A DNA stretch of 64,000 bases, taken from assembly GCF_900113765.1 (NCBI RefSeq), contig NZ_FOQO01000006.1:186001-250000 (forward strand), read 5' to 3'. Every line of letters begins with the position of its first letter. The first letter of the stretch is position 1. Below the pieces are notes generated by a model. It saw only the letters and a program-made list of their open reading frames with translations, searched no databases and had not been told where the DNA came from. The position numbers and the translations under genes are program-made. This document shows positions 51,610 to 59,548 of the stretch, in pieces. Origin of the DNA: Parapedobacter indicus. GTDB lineage: Bacteria > Bacteroidota > Bacteroidia > Sphingobacteriales > Sphingobacteriaceae.

Positions 51610-52350
51610 TTACAATCCCATCGCATAGACGATACCGCCCCATAAGTGCTGCAGGAAAAGAGGCTCCGAGAAGGACTCCTCCGTATGCCCCAAGCCTGTA
51701 TAAAAAGCCCTGCCGCCATCGTATGCTTGATACCACGAAATCGGATGTGGGTTACCCATGCCCTGCTCGGCAGGGTCATAGCTATTTTCGTCAAGGTTGA
51801 TCAGGACGTTTACCTCCCTGGAAAATTGCCGGAAGCGATACCATTCATCCAGCCGCTTCCATTTGGAGGGCAATCCCCGCGTTGCCGGAAAATCTTTGTC
51901 AACCACGTCCAACACGGCTTCCTGCGGCGCTGGGTGGCCGGCAAAGTAGGCGCCCGATAGCTTGCCATACCAGGGCCAGTCATATTCGCAATCTGCCGCC
52001 GCATGAATACCTACATAGCCATTGCCTGCTTGGATATAGCGCTCAAACGCTTGCTGTTGGGCATCGTCCAATACGTCGCCGGTTGTACTCAGAAAAATCA
52101 CCGCAGCATACTGTTTCAAATTGGCATCGGTGAATTTTGCTGCATCAATGGTCGTATCTACTGCTACGCCGTGTTCCGATCCCAGCTGCTGGATGGCCGC
52201 GACCCCTTGTTTGATAGACCCGTGATGAAATCCAGCCGTTTTACTGAATACCAAGATTTTGTTTCCCTGTGCATGTGCATGTCCGAAAAGCAACACCTGT
52301 CCACTGATGCACATGATTACGAGTGCACCGATCATTTTTATCTGCTTCAT
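51610..52350 (-). CDS. Secreted ThuA-domain protein
   Basis: The product has 246 aa with a signal peptide (ending GHAHAQ). The ThuA glutamine-amidotransferase-like fold shows in ILVFSKTAGFHHGSIKQGV, FLSTTGDVLDDAQQQAFERYI, GYVGIHAAADCEYDWPWYG and ISWYQAYDGGRAFYTGLGHTEES. ThuA works with the Gfo/Idh protein ThuB in rhizobial 3-keto-disaccharide metabolism; secreted ThuA proteins are common beside DUF1080 and haem dehydrogenase genes. The precise reaction is not known. The next gene's ATG lies 45 nt downstream. Confidence 0.87.
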   Translation of the reverse strand: MKQIKMIGALVIMCISGQVLLFGHAHAQGNKILVFSKTAGFHHGSIKQGVAAIQQLGSEHGVAVDTTIDAAKFTDANLKQYAAVIFLSTTGDVLDDAQQQAFERYIQAGNGYVGIHAAADCEYDWPWYGKLSGAYFAGHPAPQEAVLDVVDKDFPATRGLPSKWKRLDEWYRFRQFSREVNVLINLDENSYDPAEQGMGNPHPISWYQAYDGGRAFYTGLGHTEESFSEPLFLQHLWGGIVYAMGL

Positions 52351-52399
52351 ATCTTATTTATTTTAAACAAGCCCATTCGTGGCAACGATGTGCCAATTT

Positions 52400-55300
52400 T
52401 TAAATACGCTTCAACGCGCTATTTAAGTTTAAGGTCTCTCCCTTTTTTGTCTTAAAGTTCACTGTCCGGTCACCGAGCCGCAGCGTCAGCTTTCCTCCTT
52501 TTTCGGCAAAAATGCAAGCCTCTTTCAACGTTCCATTTTCCCATGAAAGATCAATGACGAAATCCCCCCGTGCACGTAATCCCGTTACCGATCCTTTTGC
52601 CAGGTTTGTGGGCAAGGAAGGCAACAGGTGAACCTCGAAGCGATTATTTTTAAGCGGTACATGACTCTGCACGAGCATCTCCGCAATTGCGGCTGTTGCA
52701 CCGAAGTTCCCATCGATCTGGAAAGGTGGGTGGTTGTCAAACAAATTGGGCAGCGTCTTCTCCCGCAACAATACACCCAACAGTTTATAGGCATGGTCGC
52801 CATCGTGCAGGCGGTTCCACATATTGATCTTCCAGGCCAACCCCCAACCGGTGCCGTCATCTCCACGCGCGATCAAAGTCTTCCTGGCAGCTTCCGCAAG
52901 CTCAGGTGTACCGGTCACGGATATCTGGTTGCCGGGGTGAAGCGCGAACAAATGCGACGTATGCCGATGGTGCGGGTCTACTTCTTTATAATCTTCCACC
53001 CACTCCATTACCCGGCCTGTGGTTTTGCTGATCCGTATCGGCGCCAACCTGGACAGTGTTTTTAAGCATGTGTTCCTGAAATCTTTGTCTACATCCAGAA
53101 TCTTCGCAGCCGCAATACAGTTCGTCAGCAAATCATGGATGATTTCGAGATCCATTGTGGCACCGTACGTAAAGACCGAATGGTCTCCATTGGGCAAAAC
53201 AAACGAATTCTCCGGCGAATAGGAGGGGTTTGTCACCAGTTTACCTGCCACGGGTGTGCCCGCTGGAGCTTCTACCAGGAAATCGAGGATAAACTCAGCG
53301 GCTCCTTTCATCAAGGGATAAGCGCGCTGCCGTAGAAATGCCGTATCCAATGTATAGCAGTAATGCTCCCAGGGGTGTTGCGCCAGCCATGCTGCCCCCA
53401 TCGGCCAGATACCTTGCGGTCCATCCGCCGGTGCGGTAAATCCCCAGGCATCGGTTAAGTGGTGTACCACCCAGCCATCCGCACCATACAATACACTGGC
53501 CGTGCGTTCGCCGGGTTTTACCAAGGCTTCCGTCAAGTCAAACAAGGGCAGATGCATCTCTGGCAAGTTGGTAATCTCTGCGGGCCAGTAGTTCATCTGG
53601 AGATTGATGTTGGTGTGATAATCGGCATTCCATGGCGGATTCATCTGCCATGCCCACAATCCTTGCAGGTTTGCAGGCATGGTCCCCGGCCGTGAACTCG
53701 CGATGAGCAGGTAACGTCCATATTGAAAATACGTTTCCACCAGTGAAGGATGAAGCTGGCCTGTTTTCCTGGCGTCTTCCAGTAGCTCGTCCGTGGCCAA
53801 CGTTTTACCCTTTCCGTCTACGGCGCCCAATTCAAGCGCCACGCGGCCATAATACTGTTGATGCTCCCGAATCTGTGCCGTTTTCACAACCTCATAAGGT
53901 TGACGCATTACTTTCGCAATGGCCGCCGCACAGCTATCTTCAGGAACGCCGGAAAAATCATATGTGCTGTGGATCTGTTGAAGACCGGGATAGTTGGTTG
54001 CGCCGGCAATGTACAAGGTCAGCGTATCCGCATCTGTTACCGCCATGACGTCGTCATGAAACGCGGTACGGCCGCCGGCCGTCACGGCCTTCAGCTGTGC
54101 AGCAAACCGGATACCCCGATCATTCCCATCGGCATCTTTGATCGGCAACCTCCCCTTCAACAACAACGATTGAGCATCCGTGGGGTGTGGCACAGCCACG
54201 GCATCCTGCTGACGCCGCAAGGTAAATGAAGCGGTGATCTTTCTCCCCTGATCAGCAGTAAACCGCACGACAATCACATCATGATCTGCAGAAGCAAAGG
54301 TTTCGCGGGTATACCACACGCCATTATGACGGTACCGTACGGTGACAATCCCTGTAGCCAGATCAAGGCTCCGTGTATAATCCGTCACCGCCAGATGCGG
54401 TGTATCAAACCAAAGCTCACCCAGTGATTGGTAGGGTTTTACACCACGCGGGCGGCCCATCATGGTTTGCTCAGCCAGCTTCACTGCTTCGTTGTTTTTA
54501 TTTTCAAAAAGCAACTTCCGAACCTCGGGCAGTGTTTTCAGTGACTCCGGATTATTGGGATCCAGCGCATAACCGTCCCAAAGTGAACTCTCATTAAGCT
54601 GAATCCGTTCGTCGGCAACCCCACCGAATACCATTGCACCCAAACGGCCATTCCCGATTGGCAATGCTTCTTCCCAGACACTGGCAGATTGTTTATACCA
54701 AAGCACGTTCCTACCAACGGGCCGGTTACCTCCATTCGAAAAACGCGCCCGGTCCATCCATTCCGCACGGATATCGCCGGTACGTGAACTGGCAACGGAA
54801 GTTGCTGCCGTAGCCTTCAACATAAAATCAACAATAGGGGCCGGGTTGGGAAAGGCATGGGGGTGATGTTTGAATCCAGGTTTCATGATGACCGTGATGT
54901 CGCCCCCTGCTGCCTTCACTTTCCGCTCAAAAGCAAGCGTCTGGGTTTCGGGGTCCACGGCCTCGTCCGCATCCGCGCAAAGAATCAGTATCGGATAGCC
55001 ACCACTTACAATAGCCGTGATTTTATCCATCGGACTTCCCTTGAAATTTTCCACGGCTCCATCGGTTGTCAGGCCAAATGCCTGACGGATCCCATCGGCC
55101 ATTCCTCTTTTCAGCAGCGCATACGCACGCATGTCGAGCAGCGGATTGTCTACGTACACACCTGCAACCTTATCCGGATTCGCTGCCGCCCAATTCAATG
55201 CATACACACCCCCACGGCTCATTCCTTCGAAAAGCGCTTTGCGATTCAGACCGGCGTTATAAAGTATCTCATAGAACGTATTCCACAACGAAATAGCCGT

Positions 55301-56200
55301 TTCATTGCCCAGCATTTCTGCTGCATCGCAATACGCGATGTGATACCCCCGTTCCAGTAGTGCAATATCCGCTTGCGGCTCATGCCCCCAGAACCGAGCC
55401 CGCCAAACCCACGGCCGTCCATTGGCCACGCGTTTGGGTTTTACTACCTTGCATTCACGGCCATCCAGTGTGAAATCCGCTTCTTCGTAACCAAAAAAGG
55501 AACCCGGTGTAAAGGACCGGCCAAGGTGTTTAAACACATCATATGCTGTGTCGAGCTCCAGGTTAATCTGTTCTGCCAGACGGTGGGCAATGATACCGGC
55601 GGCCTCTTCCCCGGGATGGATTTTATCGCTATACAATGCCGGTTTATCGACGAGCAGGGAGTGCATATTGAGTACCTCTATGCCTTCTTCCAATGCGGCC
55701 TGCTGCATACGGGGGGCGATCTCGTTGACGATCGTCCTGTCCCATATTTGGTTGGTATCGGTTTCAAATGATTTAAACGGAAGTAAAAGAATCACCCTGG
55801 GCTGTGACGGCAGTTGCCGGAACGATTGTATCATATCGCGGCAATCACGAACCAGTTCGCCGTAATGGGCTCTATTCACTGCCTTGGCATCGTTACCTCC
55901 CAAATCGATGAACACCATATCGGGGGCAAACTTCAATGCGTCCTGATACGCTTGGGTATCCCAATAGGGGGAATCGCCCTTGCGCAGCAGCGTCGTCCCT
56001 CCCACCCCGAAATTTGCAACTTGATACCGCCTGCCTAACAAAGCCTGCAATTGACCGGGGTAAGCCCGTTCGGCGGGATTGTCAATGCCGTGCCCTCCTG
56101 TGATACTGGCTCCGACACAGGCCACCTTCACCTGTGCAAAGGCACCCATGTAAATAAATAGAAACAACGCGTTGAACGCAGTGAATATTTTTATCATCAT
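52400..56200 (-). CDS. Three-domain hydrolase: SGNH esterase, alpha/beta hydrolase and GH95
   Basis: The product has about 1266 aa with a signal peptide (LFIYMGAFAQ). Domain 1 (about 24-215) is an SGNH/GDSL esterase: CVGASITGG, FGVGGTTLL, DLGGNDAK and DKIHPG supply the Ser, Gly, Asn and Asp-His blocks. Domain 2 (about 225-470) is an alpha/beta hydrolase with GMSRGG, CADADEAVDPE and GFKHHPHAF. Domain 3 (about 505-1266) is GH95 (alpha-L-fucosidase/galactosidase): WEEALPIGNGRLGAMVFGGV, LQGLWAWQMNPPWNADYHTN, GDDGTGWGLAWKINMWNRL, DGNFGATAAIAEML. It would couple deacylation to removal of terminal L-fucose or L-galactose. No frameshift is seen. Confidence 0.9.
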   Translation of the reverse strand: MMIKIFTAFNALFLFIYMGAFAQVKVACVGASITGGHGIDNPAERAYPGQLQALLGRRYQVANFGVGGTTLLRKGDSPYWDTQAYQDALKFAPDMVFIDLGGNDAKAVNRAHYGELVRDCRDMIQSFRQLPSQPRVILLLPFKSFETDTNQIWDRTIVNEIAPRMQQAALEEGIEVLNMHSLLVDKPALYSDKIHPGEEAAGIIAHRLAEQINLELDTAYDVFKHLGRSFTPGSFFGYEEADFTLDGRECKVVKPKRVANGRPWVWRARFWGHEPQADIALLERGYHIAYCDAAEMLGNETAISLWNTFYEILYNAGLNRKALFEGMSRGGVYALNWAAANPDKVAGVYVDNPLLDMRAYALLKRGMADGIRQAFGLTTDGAVENFKGSPMDKITAIVSGGYPILILCADADEAVDPETQTLAFERKVKAAGGDITVIMKPGFKHHPHAFPNPAPIVDFMLKATAATSVASSRTGDIRAEWMDRARFSNGGNRPVGRNVLWYKQSASVWEEALPIGNGRLGAMVFGGVADERIQLNESSLWDGYALDPNNPESLKTLPEVRKLLFENKNNEAVKLAEQTMMGRPRGVKPYQSLGELWFDTPHLAVTDYTRSLDLATGIVTVRYRHNGVWYTRETFASADHDVIVVRFTADQGRKITASFTLRRQQDAVAVPHPTDAQSLLLKGRLPIKDADGNDRGIRFAAQLKAVTAGGRTAFHDDVMAVTDADTLTLYIAGATNYPGLQQIHSTYDFSGVPEDSCAAAIAKVMRQPYEVVKTAQIREHQQYYGRVALELGAVDGKGKTLATDELLEDARKTGQLHPSLVETYFQYGRYLLIASSRPGTMPANLQGLWAWQMNPPWNADYHTNINLQMNYWPAEITNLPEMHLPLFDLTEALVKPGERTASVLYGADGWVVHHLTDAWGFTAPADGPQGIWPMGAAWLAQHPWEHYCYTLDTAFLRQRAYPLMKGAAEFILDFLVEAPAGTPVAGKLVTNPSYSPENSFVLPNGDHSVFTYGATMDLEIIHDLLTNCIAAAKILDVDKDFRNTCLKTLSRLAPIRISKTTGRVMEWVEDYKEVDPHHRHTSHLFALHPGNQISVTGTPELAEAARKTLIARGDDGTGWGLAWKINMWNRLHDGDHAYKLLGVLLREKTLPNLFDNHPPFQIDGNFGATAAIAEMLVQSHVPLKNNRFEVHLLPSLPTNLAKGSVTGLRARGDFVIDLSWENGTLKEACIFAEKGGKLTLRLGDRTVNFKTKKGETLNLNSALKRI

Positions 56201-56213
56201 CAAGTAGTTTATT

Positions 56214-57512
56214 TTAGTTAGCGTTACGTTCCGGCAGTTTTACTGATAACGGCTTTTCCCTGCGAAGAACCTTGGCCGCCTCGCCGGTGAGCCAAAGGTA
56301 ATGATCTGAAGGTACACCTTCGATTCCTACGAAAGATGCCTGCTCGCTTACCGGAGGCGTATCGGTTGTTTTGAAAATAGCGGTCCCTTCGTTGACCTCA
56401 TCAAACATCGCTACATACAACATGGATGCTCCCGATCGTAAAACCGTTGCAATCTGCTGCCAATAGAACTTACCGCCCATACGGGGGATGGAGCCCACGG
56501 GTTTGATGTCATCCGGAAATTCGTACCTGCTCAAATTGTGCCAGCTGAAGCCTGGGTATACACAGGGCACATAGGCTACCCCGTTTTCCTTACACCATTT
56601 GAGATCATCCAACGTGTTATCCCGCAGGCGATCCATGTCGTTATGCAGCAACGGACTGTAACGCTGTACGGTCCAAGGCAATACGATATCTGCCATTTTA
56701 ATCAGCTCATGCAGGTAGGGATCGTTTACACAATCCGCATTGAGCTGCCGGAATGCCGTAGGCACACCCAGCATCACCGTACATCCCCCGTATACGGGAT
56801 CATTTTTAAGGAAATCGATCAAGCGTTCCAATCCGATATTCCGGATGTTGTAGGGCCGATCCGGAAAGCCAACACCCCAGATGGCCACCACCGGTTTCCC
56901 GTTATGGTGTAGGTAGGTCTTCTTTCCTGCCTGATTGGTCACGTTCAACTCGTCTACCAGGTATTTCCAATCTTCAATGATTGTGGAACAATCTTCGCCT
57001 TTCGCCTTCAATCCCGACAGGTCGTACATCACTGCGATCGCACGGTCATACGTCGAAGCTGCGTCAAACGCATTTTTCAGAATCGTTGCTGCTGCATTAT
57101 CCCGATTCTCAGGCCGCGCGTTGCTGAAAAAACGTTGCATGAATACCCCATCCACTCCATAATCCCGCATCCATTTAAAATGGAGGTCCACGGTGCTTTT
57201 GTCATACGAACTGAAGAAACGAGCCGGTTGACCATTGGGAAGTTTGAACGGAGTTTCGTAGGTTTTTTCATATTCGGATACATCGGGCCACATGTCAACG
57301 CCCGTTCGTTTCTCGCTTCCATAACTGTAGTTTTTAGCACCGGACCCATCTCCCTCCGCCCGAAACCACCCCTGGTATCCGGCCATGATAAGCCCCTTGT
57401 ATGAGGGGTAATCGGTTTGGCTGCTATGTTTAGTCTGTGCGCCAGCGGCCAGCATACCAAAACAAAGCAGGCCACAAAAAAAATACTTCTTCAATGTTGC
57501 TAGGAATATCAT
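56214..57512 (-). CDS. Secreted GH99/GH71-like glycosidase, paralogue 3
   Basis: The product has 432 aa with a signal peptide (GMLAAGAQ). It shares the plan of paralogues 1 and 2: YKGLIMAGYQGWFRAEGDGS, HFKWMRDYGVDGVFMQRFFS, IAVMYDLSGL, VVAIWGVGFPDRP, AMFDEVNEGTAIFKT with the Glu-x-x-Glu pair. It is the most divergent of the three, with Asn for Asp inside that motif. It is first in the unit leading to the GH95 fusion and GH92 copy 2, and a shared 15-mer lies 53 nt upstream. Confidence 0.75.
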   Translation of the reverse strand: MIFLATLKKYFFCGLLCFGMLAAGAQTKHSSQTDYPSYKGLIMAGYQGWFRAEGDGSGAKNYSYGSEKRTGVDMWPDVSEYEKTYETPFKLPNGQPARFFSSYDKSTVDLHFKWMRDYGVDGVFMQRFFSNARPENRDNAAATILKNAFDAASTYDRAIAVMYDLSGLKAKGEDCSTIIEDWKYLVDELNVTNQAGKKTYLHHNGKPVVAIWGVGFPDRPYNIRNIGLERLIDFLKNDPVYGGCTVMLGVPTAFRQLNADCVNDPYLHELIKMADIVLPWTVQRYSPLLHNDMDRLRDNTLDDLKWCKENGVAYVPCVYPGFSWHNLSRYEFPDDIKPVGSIPRMGGKFYWQQIATVLRSGASMLYVAMFDEVNEGTAIFKTTDTPPVSEQASFVGIEGVPSDHYLWLTGEAAKVLRREKPLSVKLPERNAN

Positions 57513-57564
57513 AGTTGTGCTTATAATTCAGGTTGCTAAAATAGACGCGTACATTAAAAAAAGC

Positions 57565-57579
57565 TTAACAAAGGATTAA
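57565..57579 (-). promoter_or_regulatory. Shared 15-mer (site 4) upstream of the GH99-like/GH95-fusion unit
   Basis: TTAACAAAGGATTAA lies 53 nt before the ATG of GH99-like paralogue 3, with TATTTTAG 25 nt downstream of its TTTG (57536-57543). It is one base from site 2. Confidence 0.45.
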
Positions 57580-57823
57580 TCAGCCCAAAATTATTTTAAT
57601 CTGGCTACATTTTGTTAGGTAATACCCTCCCCCGTGCGCATACGTCTCCACCATCGGAGCGGCCACGACCAACGTCCCGGCGAACGCTATTTTGTAAAAT
57701 CGATCAAGAGGAGTTGATGATGAAGGCAAGGGAGAATACGGTTGACATACGATCGGGAAAGGTTGTGCTGAGCAAAACGACTGCCAGTCGATCGTATAGA
57801 ACCAGCAGTCGCCGAAGTTTCAT
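57580..57823. other. Intergenic region with no convincing gene
   Basis: Most of the 311-nt gap between two minus-strand genes lies here. On the plus strand a GAGGAG just ahead of ATGATG at 57718-57723 opens a frame of about 35 codons, MMKARENTVDIRSG..., ending in the Gfo/Idh 3' end, and another short frame precedes it. Both are rich in Arg/Ser and match nothing known. They may be remnants of a decayed gene. Confidence 0.3.
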
Positions 57824-59104
57824 TTAAAAATCCATAAAATCCCACGGAGCCCGATAGGGCCTCGACAGCATCAGGTTTGCTGCGGCATCATCAAACACCT
57901 CCTTTTTTGGATTCCATTTTACATCACGTTGCAACTCATAGACGATGTTCACGGCATTGCATACAGACGCTGTACGATGCCCGATCTCAACATCAGCCAC
58001 GGGGCGGTTCCTTTTTTTAATGGCATCCACCCAATCCTGGTAATGATTATCGCTTTCGTAGAGCCGTTTATCCGAAGGTTTTAGGGTTTGTTCTACAATC
58101 GATCCGGGAGACGATCGCAAAAAACTTCGTGACACTTCGATGGTTCCCTCCGTACCGATAAACTGTATAGCATTTCCCGGACCCCACAGTTTGTGATGTA
58201 CCGTTACACCGTTGGCGTATTGAAACGATGCCCCTTCTTTTGCCAATGGATCCTGCGGTGCGTGGAAAGATACAGGCCCCGACTCATCCATGCCCAATGC
58301 CCACTGCACGATATCAAACATGTGAGCTCCCCAGTCTGTGATGAAACCGCCCCCAAAACCATGATAATAGCGCCAGCCTGCCCAATCCTTGGTGTTCTCT
58401 ATAGGAGGCGCCAGCACCGGATGATAACCGCGGTAAAGCGACGGCCCGATCCAGGTATTCCAATCGAGTTCATTGGGTATGGGCTGCGCGGGCAGGTCAC
58501 ATTGCCGGACAGGTTCACCGACAGATACGTTAATTTCTTTAATATCGCCGATGTAGCCGTTTGTAATCAGCTCACTTGCATGCCGAAAGGGTTTCCAGGA
58601 GCGCTGCATACTGCCTGTTTGCAATACACGTTTGTATTTTCTAACCGCGTTTACCATTGCCCGACCTTCGGCGATGGTCAGCGCCAATGGCTTTTCACAA
58701 TAAATATCTTTGCCCATTTTAGCTGCATCGATACAGATTTGCGCATGCCAGTGATCGGGCGTAGCGACTACCACTGCATCAATATCTTTGCGTTCCAAAA
58801 GTTCTCGGTACTTAGCATAGCCCGTTACGGGAGTTGCTACCTTCTTTCCGTTTTCCTCGGTTGCGCGTTCCACAAAACGAGCCAGTTTTTTTGAATCCAC
58901 ATCGCTGGTTGCTAGCACGAGGGTTTCCGGGCATTTGTTCAAATTGCCCAACAAACCCATTGCTTGTTTACCAACCCCGATATATCCCAGTGTAATACGG
59001 TCACTCGGAGCCAAAAATCCATTGCCCCCCAATACATGCCTGGGTAATATGGTAAATGCAGCGGCACCCCATGCCATGTTTTTGATAAATGTCTTTCTTT
59101 CCAT
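57824..59104 (-). CDS. Exported Gfo/Idh/MocA-family oxidoreductase
   Basis: The product has 426 aa. The N-terminus MERKTFIKNMAWGAAAFTIL is a Tat-like export signal. The Rossmann domain has LGYIGVGKQAMGLL, AVVVATPDHWHAQICIDAA and DIYCEKPLALTIAEG (the EKP motif). The C-terminal sheet domain includes GGGFITDWGAHMFDIVQWAL. Exported members of this Bacteroidota clade carry tightly bound NAD(P) and act on glycosides, some via 3-keto intermediates. It stands alone, 311 nt before the glycan units, on the same strand. No NAD regeneration partner is seen. Confidence 0.87.
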   Translation of the reverse strand: MERKTFIKNMAWGAAAFTILPRHVLGGNGFLAPSDRITLGYIGVGKQAMGLLGNLNKCPETLVLATSDVDSKKLARFVERATEENGKKVATPVTGYAKYRELLERKDIDAVVVATPDHWHAQICIDAAKMGKDIYCEKPLALTIAEGRAMVNAVRKYKRVLQTGSMQRSWKPFRHASELITNGYIGDIKEINVSVGEPVRQCDLPAQPIPNELDWNTWIGPSLYRGYHPVLAPPIENTKDWAGWRYYHGFGGGFITDWGAHMFDIVQWALGMDESGPVSFHAPQDPLAKEGASFQYANGVTVHHKLWGPGNAIQFIGTEGTIEVSRSFLRSSPGSIVEQTLKPSDKRLYESDNHYQDWVDAIKKRNRPVADVEIGHRTASVCNAVNIVYELQRDVKWNPKKEVFDDAAANLMLSRPYRAPWDFMDF

Positions 59105-59548
59105 TTGGTTTACTTTTCAAGTTCATAAATCGGTTTGATCGCATACAACCGAATCGCTTGTATTGCGTACCGATCGCGCTCTGTAAAGATAGCATTTACC
59201 ATTAACATCAAGGAGCAAATTATCAACACACATATATCAAAGCAACCAATTACACTAAAATAAATTACCTGAAATTTTGATTTCACTTTTAGTTTATTCG
59301 GTTAATAACCGATTAAACTCCGAATGAACTCCGAAGAAAACCCGTCTTAAATCAAAGTAAATAGTAAGTTTTTTGTACAGTAAGTGAGACCAAAAGTAAA
59401 GACGGTTAAAATTATTTAGTCAAACTACATTTAGGTGGTCATTCGGTTTCTCCGAAATGTGGGGTTACGTCTCTTTTCACATAAGTTTGATTTTAACAAA
59501 TATTTCTTTTAAAATTGCGCTCTATTTAAATTAAGTCCAAATAATAAG
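59105..59548. promoter_or_regulatory. Divergent regulatory region upstream of the TonB receptor
   Basis: No gene is seen in this 444-nt A/T-rich gap. It holds a palindrome CGGTTAATAACCG (59299-59311), two direct repeats AACTCCGAA 11 bp apart (59316-59324 and 59327-59335), a TTCGG/CCGAA inverted pair (59442-59456) and a TAAGTTTG -7-like box at 59482-59489, the -33 partner being weak. The spaced CCGAA boxes could bind a regulator of the receptor gene. Confidence 0.4.

Noticed and set aside
57612..57827. Plus-strand 71-codon frame in the gap between GH99-like paralogue 3 and the Gfo/Idh gene
   Set aside because: Low-complexity Arg/Ser/Thr product, no family, overlaps the 3' end of the Gfo/Idh gene. 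The GAGGAG before ATGATG is suggestive but not enough.
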